Shown here: positions 23,519 through 31,976 of the stretch, piece by piece
Position numbering within the stretch: the first letter of the stretch is position 1
How the letters are laid out: each line of letters starts with the position of its first letter
From: Albifimbria verrucaria
Lineage: Eukaryota; Ascomycota; Sordariomycetes; Hypocreales; Stachybotryaceae
Assembly: GCA_020081605.1 (NCBI GenBank)
Contig: JAHREC010000062.1
Coordinates: 1,736,001-1,800,000 of the forward strand
Direction: 5' to 3'
DNA: 64,000 nucleotides
Made by a program: the position numbers and the translations under genes
The notes under the pieces: model-generated
The model's input: the letters and a program-made list of their open reading frames with translations, nothing else
Database searches by the model: none
Told to the model about the DNA's origin: nothing

Positions 23519-23837
23519 TGCTTGGTGATATGCCTGCGGCTTTCGCAGCAGTTACCGGGCCAAGTAAAGTGTTGAAGGGCTTGAAGATTTGGACGTGATT
23601 TCTGCGTTTAACTACAAGCCGAAATGTACATGCAGGACCCGCTTCGATTGGCCGTTGCTCCAAAGTCTGTGGCAGGGTGAGAGGTAGCGCCAAAAACGGA
23701 ATTACATAAGCGTCATGCGTCTCAGGTGCTCGATCCAACAACGAGCGCGGCGAACTAGCATACCAGAAGCCTTGCTTGGAGCTTCATATTGACGGATAAG
23801 ACCTCTACCAGTCGAATCCGTATCAACCAGACACACC
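23519..23837. promoter_or_regulatory. Bidirectional promoter region RRP17 / BIG1
   Basis: 319 bases between divergent ATGs. An open reading frame on the minus strand covers part of it only because of the frame break in RRP17. No individual element assigned. Confidence 0.4.
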
Positions 23838-24832
23838 ATGCGTTTCGATTCTCTTGGTGCCGCTCTGGCTTTGGCTGGTTCTGCCGTCGCATTCTCTGAT
23901 TCCACTCCTTTGCGCTCCTGTCGACATCTACGTAAGCACCGTGACGCTCCGTCATACTGACCATGGTTTGAAGCTGACCGCGGCCTATCCAGCTTTGACA
24001 ATGCGCCCGATGCGAGCCTGATCCAGACAGCTGCTACTGTGCAGAAGTTCACCAAGGATGTCCTGGCGACTTGCCCTACCTCCAGCTACCTTTTCATCAC
24101 CCAGCCTGGTGTGAACGCCGCCGACCTCCGCCGCCAAGGTCGCTGCACGATGCCGCACCTGTGCAAGGTAGCTGAGGATTCCCGAATTAAGGGCAAGCTA
24201 TCTATATCTGAAGTGGTTGGAAATGTCGACAGCAGGGACATTGCCGACTTCGTGAATAAGGCATGCGAAGGAAAGGGCAAGGATGCGATTATCTCAAAGG
24301 TCGACCTTGCGTCGCTATCCCCGAGAACAAGGCGGACGGGTTGGCAGAAAATGGTAAACGTCAAGAAGTCAAGGATCCTACCAAGGCTTTAACTAATCTT
24401 ATTCACAGACGCCGTCCTCCTCCTTGACTTGGAAGCTGCCGCTACTTCTGATAGTTACACCATCCTCTTTGTCTCAACACCCGCCGAGCCTGTCTACGAA
24501 GCAGACTTCTCCGAACCCCTCCGCATGGACCTCAAAAGACATGTTCAGGGCTCACTGGTCCGAAGGGAAGGAAACGAGACGGAATGGAAAAAGCTTCCCT
24601 TGTTCGAGAAGTACCAGTTCTTCACACCAGGTACGCAAAGGCCCTGCAACAGAAAACAGTCGACGTGATCTTAAGCTAACGGTTTCTTTTAGGTATTTTC
24701 ATGGCTATCGTCACCGCTGTTGTCCTCCTCTCCATCCTGTACGGTGGCCTGAGCGCGCTGTCTACCCTTGAGGTCTCATACGGTGCTTTCGAGAAGGATA
24801 TGGGACCTGCTGCGCACAAGAAGCAGCAATAA
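23838..24832 (+). CDS. BIG1/VOA1-type ER membrane protein
   Basis: ER type-I membrane protein related to yeast Big1 (cell-wall beta-1,6-glucan) and the V-ATPase assembly factor Voa1/Ac45. Starts with a signal peptide (MRFDSLGAALALAGSAVAFS) and STPFALLSTST. A lumenal domain follows with VQKFTKDVLATCPTSSYLFI, TQPGVNAADL and DAVLLLDLEAA. A single C-terminal membrane helix (IFMAIVTAVVLLSILYGGL) ends in a short tail finishing AAHKKQQ, a KKxx-like ER signal. Introns: 23932-23992, 24354-24408 and one near 24632-24692. Two indels: a missing T at STPFALL (near 23911) and one base before the LPENKADGLAEN segment (near 24320). Whether the orthologue acts in wall synthesis or V-ATPase assembly cannot be told from sequence. 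Confidence 0.82.
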
Positions 24833-25015
24833 ATGCATAGCTTTGCGGTGGAATCCAAGATGTTGAGGAGATGCCTCTTTATCCTGTATGATATCTGTGT
24901 TGAATTCGGAGTCAACGGGTTGTAGATTAAATATGCTTCGAGTCCTTGTTGCCCGATTTTGCATTGCAGTGCCTGTGATTCATGCCCTCATCTCTCATAC
25001 GTCATTGCCCCTGGC

Positions 25016-25586
25016 TTATACAAGGTGACTGGGCAGAAGAAAATTGGCGATGCCTTCCTTCACAGCGTACTCGTGACCACAGTTGGCGCACACCAGCTTG
25101 CCCTCGGAGATCTGGGTTTCCAGTAATAGATGATGGAGGTCCTTCATCATCTTCTCATCTGCCTGCAACTCCTCCACGGTAGGCGGCTGGGACGGCAATT
25201 CAGGGAATCCTAGCTGTTGAAGAGAAATCAAGTCAGCCAAGTCCAATGTTGAGAACATGAGCATATAGAAAATGGACTGGACCATAGGCGGGCATGAGCC
25301 TTTTCGTTCTCATGGGCCATACGCTATACGTGATGGATCCAAACAAAACACTCCAAGCGTGGCTTGACGGAAAACTAGAGAAAAAACAGGGCATTCATAC
25401 CTCAGAAGACGTCGTTCGCAGTGCCACCCAATCCAGACGGGGCAGAACGTTGATGATCATGGCAGGATTGACTTCAATGTCATCTTGCACCAACTCGGCG
25501 TCCTTGGGATGGAGGGGGTAGGAGTTGGACGAGCTCTTGCACGCCTTGACCGCGCAGGTCAAAAAGTTGAGGCTAAGCACTTTCAT
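25016..25586 (-). CDS. TRM112: Multifunctional methyltransferase subunit Trm112
   Basis: Small zinc-binding activator of several methyltransferases (tRNA m2G10 with Trm11, tRNA wybutosine/mcm5U with Trm9, rRNA with Bud23, eRF1 with Mtq2). The N-terminus MKVLSLNFLTCAVKACKSS supplies family cysteines; then EVNPAMIINVLPRLDW. The C-terminal part after the intron has LGFPELPSQPPTVEEL, DLHHLLLETQISEGKLVC, the CxxC zinc motif CANCGHEY and the C-terminal GIANFLLPSHLV. The intron 25214-25400 (187 bases) is long for this genome but joins SSE to LGFPELP in frame. No frame breaks. It shares the window with TRM140, another tRNA methyltransferase, but not the locus. Confidence 0.93.
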
Positions 25587-26057
25587 TTTGATGCTGGTGT
25601 TTCTGCAAGATTTCCTTTCTTTTCTTTTCTCTCTGAGACATATATTTGATGTTTGGCTGGGGATACAGTAGACTTACAACTTTTTTTTCTCTAGGAGGGT
25701 CACTGGTGTCGAAGAAAAAACTCTCCACGTGATAGGACACCACCACCACACAGTACATGACCTGGTTCGCTCTCCTCTGTTCCTATGCCTCACCCTGCGC
25801 TAAGACAACAATACCGGAATAAAACGTATGTTGAATTGAATACGATGGAAATAGTCGTCGTCTTTATGTTCAAGGCACTCATTATTGGTTCTTGAAATAT
25901 TGATATAAGGCGGCCCTACCGCTGAGAACCTTGCATTGAGGCTTACTCGTACACACCAACACTATAGATCACGACTGGGCAGACTACGTGCACTTCAAGT
26001 AAAATTGCTCAGTAGCCAATAAATAATATTTGTCGTTTTCACATAAATACGTCCTAT
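25587..26057. other. Spacer: TRM112 promoter and cyclophilin 3' region
   Basis: Both flanking genes point left, so this holds the TRM112 promoter and the 3' untranslated region of the cyclophilin long form. Contains short T- and A-runs; nothing else recognised. Confidence 0.45.
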
Positions 26058-27151
26058 TTAAGCCAGCGACTTGTAGGGAACCGTCTCCTTGCTTCGGCTG
26101 CGGTAGCGGGTGTAGGCGAAGACAGCAGCCGCCAGCACACCGATCACCATGGCGCACTGGATCCACGACCATTCCGAAGACTCCGAAGACTCCGATGCTG
26201 CAGCATCCGGTTAGCATTCCTATCGAATATCCGGCGCAAAATCCACGTGAGGGCCTGGAAGTCGGAATTGTTTTTTTTTTCTCTCCTCGCGTCGCAACCA
26301 TTGATGCCCCAGCGATCGAGGCCGTGGAAGCAGGATAGTGAGCGAACAGGTGGAGCAGGTGGAGCGGGATGGACGAAGGGTGAAGCGCGGTGCAAGTGTT
26401 TAGAGCTCGACGTGAATACCTTCAGGAGGGACCTCCAGCTCTCCGCTCTTGGCGATCTTGACCTCCTCAACGGGGCGGTCGCCAGGCTGGGTCTTGGAGT
26501 TCTCGATCTTCTCAACGACTTCGTAGCCCTCGAGGACCTCGCCGAAGACGACGTGGCGGCCATCGAGCCAACTAGTGCCATGTTAGCAAACTTGTCCTGC
26601 GATCGAGCGGAGGGGCGCGGGAGAGGTAACTAACGAGGTAATGACGGTGGTGATGAAGAACTGGGAGCCGTTGGTGTCGGGACCAGCGTTGGCCATGGAG
26701 AGGATACCCTTCTTGGTGTGCTTGAGCTTGAAGTTCTCATCCTTGAACTTGGCGCCGTAGACTGGAGGTAAGCAGAGTTAGTTGGGAAGCTCTAATCGAC
26801 AACGTAGGTAATTGGGTCGGCCTTACTGGACTTGCCGCCGGTGCCGTCGCCCTTGGTGAAGTCACCACCCTGAATCATGAAGTCCTTGATGACACGGTGG
26901 AAGGTCGAGCCCTCGTAACCGAAGCCCTTCTCGCCGGTAGCGAGAGCGCGGAAGTTCTCAGCCGTCTCGGGGACGGTCTTGCCGTAGAGACCCATGACGA
27001 CGCGGCCGAGGGGCTTGCCACCCTGCTCAATGTCGAAGTAGACCTTGTGGGTGATCTTAGGGCCCTTGGTAGCCTCGGCGCCCTGAGCGAACATGACCGC
27101 AACTCCAATGAGGAGTGCGGCGGAAAGGAAGAGCCGTCTGAAGTTGAACAT
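26058..27151 (-). CDS. ER peptidyl-prolyl isomerase (cyclophilin B) with two possible C-termini
   Basis: Secretory-pathway cyclophilin catalysing proline isomerisation during folding. The ATG (27149-27151) starts a signal peptide ([20 protein letters not shown]). The cyclophilin fold follows: [60 protein letters not shown], then [20 protein letters not shown] and [19 protein letters not shown]; catalytic Arg and the FMIQGGD, MANAG and SQFFIT motifs are intact. Introns 26762-26826 and 26572-26634. If the last possible intron is retained, the protein ends [14 protein letters not shown] (stop 26400-26402), an HDEL-like ER retrieval tail. If 26198-26419 is spliced (GTATTC donor, GCTAAC branch, GCAG acceptor), the tail becomes [14 protein letters not shown] plus a hydrophobic helix ([16 protein letters not shown]), basic TRYRSRSKE and YKSLA (stop 26058-26060). 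No frame breaks. Confidence 0.93.
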
Positions 27152-27840
27152 GGTGACTTGTTTGTCCAGGCAAACGAATTGATGGACAAGCAAGGGGAAG
27201 GGAGGGAGGAGGAATTGGGGGTCTAGGACTTAAATAGAATTCGGAAGGGGCTCGGACGGGGAGGGAGACGTCTGAAGGACACTTATACCGTTACCAATTC
27301 AGTCAGCGTTTCAAGCTTCCCCGCTGATTGACTGGTTACAGCACCTTACCCGGACGACCAGCAAGCCCAAGCAGAGTCCCTGGGCCAGGGGTGGCTTGGG
27401 TGGGAGGGATGCTACACACTCAAAGCGGGTGCATCCACGCTCAGGGAGTGGCCGAAACAGCTAGTGAAGGGAAGAAGGGCCCATGCTGGCGAGCCAATCC
27501 AATGCATCATTCCCAAATGGATGCCAACCAGTGCCTCCGTGGAACGCGCGCGGTCGGTGGGTGGGTGAGTGGAGATGCTGTAGCTTGCTGAGAGGCAAAG
27601 GATACCTGGATACCTGGGTACATAGGTACCTGCACGTCGCTCCCTAAGGCGGCTCCTTCAGTAGGCAGTAGGTACAGTACCTTACCTGTGAGACCCGATA
27701 AGGTACGTACCGATTACGGATTGGCCTAGGCGTAGTTTGTCCGAACAGCTTCAATTTTCTGGCCGCAAATTCCAATAGCGAGACTCGCACCGCCATCTTG
27801 GGATCTCTGATGTGATTGTGAGTAGAACAAGTCTGCCACA
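27152..27840. promoter_or_regulatory. Bidirectional promoter region cyclophilin B / mitochondrial S13
   Basis: 689 bases between divergent ATGs. The S13-proximal half (27600-27720) is packed with GGTAC/TACCT motifs (GGATACCTGGATACCTGGGTAC, ATAGGTACCTGC, GGTACGTACC) of the kind that recur upstream of AP-3 delta and near EIS1. No defined unfolded-protein-response element was recognised. Confidence 0.45.
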
Positions 27841-28357
27841 ATGGTAAGTCGCCCCATCCTTCCCTGGAGGTATTGTGCACGCTACAGGTTCAGCCGAACT
27901 GACATGTGCTGTACAGGTTTTCATTCTGGGAGTCAACTTCAACGAGGGGATGCTGGTGCAGGTAAGCCACGTCCACGCCGACTCGAGGCCGCCTCGCTCC
28001 CGCCATGCCGTTTGCCTCCTTTCTAACACGTATTTCTCATGGTAGAAAGCACTGCAGACCTTCTACGCGCTCGGCCCAAACACCTGCGGCCGCATCGTGG
28101 CCAAGTACTCGATCCACAAACTGGCCAAAGTCGGCACTCTTGCCCCTAGGACCGTCACCTCCTTGACTGCGGAACTCTCCCAGATGAAACTCGAAACGGA
28201 AGCGAGAAAGGTCGTGCAGGAGAACATTAGGCGAATGAAGGATATGGGATCTTACCGTGGTCGACGTCACGCCATGGGTCTACCAGTACGCGGACAACGG
28301 ACGAGAACACAGACGGCGACGGCGAACAAGCTCAACAAGATTGGAAGACGGGGTTAA
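27841..28357 (+). CDS. Mitochondrial ribosomal protein S13 (uS13m, Sws2-like)
   Basis: Small-subunit mitochondrial ribosomal protein at the subunit interface. The initiator ATG is immediately followed by a GTAAGT donor, so coding exon 1 is three bases. Introns 27844-27916 and 27962-28045. The protein begins M-VFILGVNFNEGMLVQ-KALQTFYALG and continues PNTCGRIVAKYSIHKLAKVG, LSQMKLETEARKVVQENIRR and the basic C-terminus SYRGRRHAMGLPVRGQRTRT, with the uS13 hallmark RGRRHAxGLPVRGQRT. 119 residues; no separate targeting peptide, as in other fungal uS13m. The frame is clean. Confidence 0.94.
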
Positions 28358-28593
28358 ACGCGTAACAGTGCTTCTACAAAGGCATAGTGTCACGGCGTTT
28401 TCAAGCACCTACGGCAGCCAGCTTATGCTAGAGGTGATGAAGGGTGAATTGTGGGAGCTATATTGATCTGTACATGATATGTGTATCTTGTTCTTGTATT
28501 GTACGATAGAATCAACGAAAGGATATCCAATTTTCGTTACTACACGCACATCCGGGTAGGCAAAAAGCCGACATCATGTCAGTGCTATGCTTC

Positions 28594-30150
28594 TTAAAGC
28601 AGCTTCTCTCGCTCATCTTCCATGACAGGTGCTTTATCGGCCTGCATTTTGGCTGCTACCACCTCAACATCATGCCAGACACGTAGGACATTGCCACCAA
28701 CAATTTTGGCAACGTCACTATCCTTGACGCCCTTTTTAGGAGTTCCGCAACTAAGTCAGGATACTTGGAAACGTCCTCAAACCCAACTGGCGCCGTGAGC
28801 ATGCCGTCAAAGTCGCTGCCGATACCAACATGGTCAAATCCAATAAGGTTGCCGATGTGCATGATATGCTTGACAACTTGATCCAATGTCGAGTGCTCGG
28901 GATCAGGATCAGGAATACCGTTCTTGTTGCCATTATCGATGCAGGAGATGTACTGGGGCACGGCGTTGACCATGACAACTGAGTTGCGATCTTTGACGAG
29001 CTGCAGGACGTGATCTTTAACATTGCGTGGATGGGGGCACACGCTCCATGCTGAGCTATGAGAAAAGATGACGGGAGCTCTGGATCCGGACCAGCCGTCC
29101 TTACCACCTAGAACGTCAATCATGGTATCCTCGCTATTTCGGAGACACATTAGCATACAACAGGCTACAGGGGTCGGGATGCAGCAGCTTACCTTACATG
29201 AGCCAAGTCCACGATCATGCCGATACGGTTCATTTCGTGCACAACTTGGCGGCCAAGAGGGCTCACACCTCCCCATACAGGCTCCGCCTTCCTATCGGGT
29301 TCGCCCAGGATTGCAGCATCGGCAAATTTATTGTTGCAGTTGTGAGTAAGAGTGGCGTACCGGACGCCGAGGTCGTAGAATCGGCGCAAGTTGGCTGCCG
29401 AGTTGGCAATTTGATGAAGGCCCTCTACACCAAGTGGTGAGATGAACTTGCCCTTGTGGAAAGCCGAAAGTGCATCAGAGCTCTCGGCACTAAGCGAAAA
29501 ATCCTTAGGGTACGCGAGTTGTAGCCTCTTCATAACATCAATCTGGTCCAATGTGAACTGAACGCCTGCATCTCTTTGTTAGCGGTGACAGGTCCACCAA
29601 GGCATTCGACAGCTGCGACTTACTGGCCGCGTAGTTCTCGTCAGAGAAATCAGTGGTGTTCTGGGGGCAAGGAGCCCACACACTCCAGAAAGCACCCCTG
29701 AGAGGCCTTTTCTTAGGCGATACAAGTCAACATGCCCAATGAGGTCGCCGTCTTCAAAGGACTTGGTGAAGTTGTCGTTGTCAATACGGTTGCCATAGGC
29801 GAAGCGCATGAACATGGGGAGATCAACATGACCGTCTACATCAAAATACGTCAGAGCCCGGACGGTAGCAAAGGTGATGATTGGGGTCAATTACCGATCA
29901 ACGGGTTGTTGGAGAGGATGTGGCGGGCTCGCTCGTCAACCGATTTGGGTTTGTGGCAGACGTGCTCTGACAGTCGGTGATAGCAACTAAGCAACGGCAC
30001 GTGGAACATGCCAAGAGTAAGAATGGTAACAATTGCAGCGAAAGCGAACTTTCGGGGCCTGGTGTCGGACTTCCGGGGAGCCTCCTGGGCTGGCTCCGGG
30101 AAAGCCGTCTCAGAATCCAAAGGCAATTTCATGCTTGGGATGGGGGCCAT
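28594..30150 (-). CDS. Membrane dipeptidase (renal dipeptidase / M19 family)
   Basis: Zinc metallopeptidase cleaving dipeptides, with an N-terminal signal anchor (FAFAAIVTILTLGMFHVPLL, residues about 35-55) placing the catalytic domain outside the cytosol or in the secretory lumen. Zinc and active-site motifs: DGHVDLPMF (His and Asp ligands), GGAFWSVWAPCPQ, GVEGLHQI (Glu ligand), RYATLTHNCNN, IGMIVDLAHV, VIFSHSSAWSVCPHPRNVKD (His ligands), and HVGIGSDFDGM. Introns include 29836-29894, one before SVQFTLDQIDVM, and one after DLAHVR. Two missing-G indels: in GGAFWSV (near 29690) and near 28737 in LLKRGVKDSDVAKIV. The stop is 28594-28596; the C-terminus is EDEREKLL. Confidence 0.9.
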
Positions 30151-31154
30151 GTTGACGGCGAGCGACAGGGCGACTAATGGGATTTATGCATCAAAGTTTT
30201 CAACAATAAAACACCGATCGAAGCACAGAACTAGAAAGAATATGAATGCTCGCGGAGTGGGTTTTGGTCCTGGCGCGGAGCGGACGGAGATATTGGTTGG
30301 AGCAGAGTCCAGTGATGCCGGAGTTTGGTGTTGAGCCTACCAGTAATGGAGAGGGTGCAGCCAGGTACGGAGTAGGGGTAGTGACATAATATCCGGCAAG
30401 GCAAGGTCAGTGGGAGGTACAGAGTACAGCAGCCATCTTTGTGCGACCCTGATGATTGACCGTGCCCCCAGTACCTTGTCTACGCAGTACCTTTCTCATT
30501 CACGATGCACTCCAAGCCCAGCACGAACACGATGCTTGGAACCTTTTATACGCGTGCGTGCTCCCAGAACACAATTATATCCAGCGGACCAATAGCCCTC
30601 CCCAGTGCAAACGGCTGTGACGGTTGAACCATCTCCACACAGAACACAGAGTGACGTACGCAGAGACATACCCACCAGGTACCTCGTTGGACCATTTCAC
30701 ACGCAAAAGAAAGCCTACCGGGCCATTTGAAACAGAGCAGGCCATGTCCAAGCCCAGTCAGACCTAAGCCGTTTGTTGACAAGGGCAATTAGTGACGGTT
30801 CCCGGGTTGCACGTCCTACCCGGCTAGCTTCAAAGGTTCACGAAATGGGTTCCATTGGCTTCATGCACCTCGTAATTGGACTTTGATGAGAGGCCAATGC
30901 AATGACGAAGGAGAGGTAAGCCGTTCACGAGCGGCCCCACGAGGAAGATGCAGCAACAAAGCCACGGCACCTTGAACAGCGGCCCAGATCCAGTGAGGCT
31001 GCATACCTAGTAAAGGTGCGGTGCCTGCCAGGAACCTTTTTAAGGTAAGGCTCAGTGCGTGTTTCGAGTGGAAGCTGGATGCTGCTAAAAAGGGGATGTC
31101 GGGGTTGTTTTAATGTGTACAGTGTTGTTTTAGCAGCTGCACTGACATCGACAC

Positions 31155-31180
31155 TGACACCAACACCAACACCAACACCA
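31155..31180. repeat. CACCAA hexanucleotide array
   Basis: Four tandem ACACCA/CACCAA units preceded by GACATCGACACTGACAC, which looks like diverged copies of the same unit. Confidence 0.8.
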
Positions 31181-31334
31181 AAGTTCAGCCAAAAATTCCA
31201 AGAGGACCCTCCCTCCAGGCTCTGTGACCCTGCGCTTAGAAAAGGTACCAAGGCAAGAAAAAAATCAGGGTCTCCACCCTGTCAGGGGCGCCTCTGGGGG
31301 CGGCGGCGGCGGCTCTCGTCACTGATGCCAATGC

Positions 31335-31410
31335 ACACGCACCACGCACCACGCACCACGCACGCACAGTGCAAGCCAAAGCTGGGCTGGGCTGGGCCGG
31401 GCTGGGCTAG
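31335..31410. repeat. CACCACGCA array followed by GCTGG array
   Basis: Three to four copies of a 9-base unit (31335-31367), then, about 14 bases later, five GCTGG/GCCGG units (31381-31410) like those at 11249-11270. Confidence 0.8.
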
Positions 31411-31976
31411 GATGGCTGGTCTGGTGGAACAGCAAAGCACTGCAAAACCCGGTGACGCCAGCTGCTTCCCTCGCGCGAGGTACCTCCCACCTGCCTGCAG
31501 TTCCTCGCATTTCCATGGCCTGTTGTTCTGTTAGCTCTATTTGGAGAACAACCAGGTTAGCGACTGGCTGGCGTCAACACAAATTCTCTCCAACTCTTGC
31601 ATCTCCTTTCATCACTTTGGCATCTATCTGTACCTGACATTGCCTCCCCTTCCCAACACGCCTGTCCAGGCGCCATCCTGCTAATTTCCTTAACCTGCTC
31701 TCTCTCTTTTCTTCTTTTTATAATCTCGCTGTCGTAGTCGCTGTCGTCACCGTCCGTCGCTCGTCTATCCGTCTTCCAACCAGCCAGCGAGCGAGACCCA
31801 TCTGACCCTGTCCACTCTTTCGAACCAACCTCCTACACAGCTCGCCGGGCCGCACCTGTCTTGTCGCCGAATTGAGCATCTGCCTTGCCAGCGAATCCTC
31901 TATCGTAGCTCGAACCTTGGCGCATTCTCTCCTCGATCCAAATCCCACAGGGCCCCGCTGGTTGGAATAGGTCACG

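Larger units (their letters stand above)
30151..31976. other. 1.8-kb divergent spacer with tandem repeats
   Basis: Lies between the divergent dipeptidase and F-BAR/RhoGAP starts. No gene recognised. Contains GGTACGGAGTA/GTACAGAGTAC motifs (30362-30425), a CACCAA array (31155-31180), a CACCACGCA array (31335-31367) and a GCTGG array (31381-31410). From about 31640 the + strand is C/T-rich up to the ATG at 31977, consistent with the RhoGAP promoter and leader. Confidence 0.5.
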
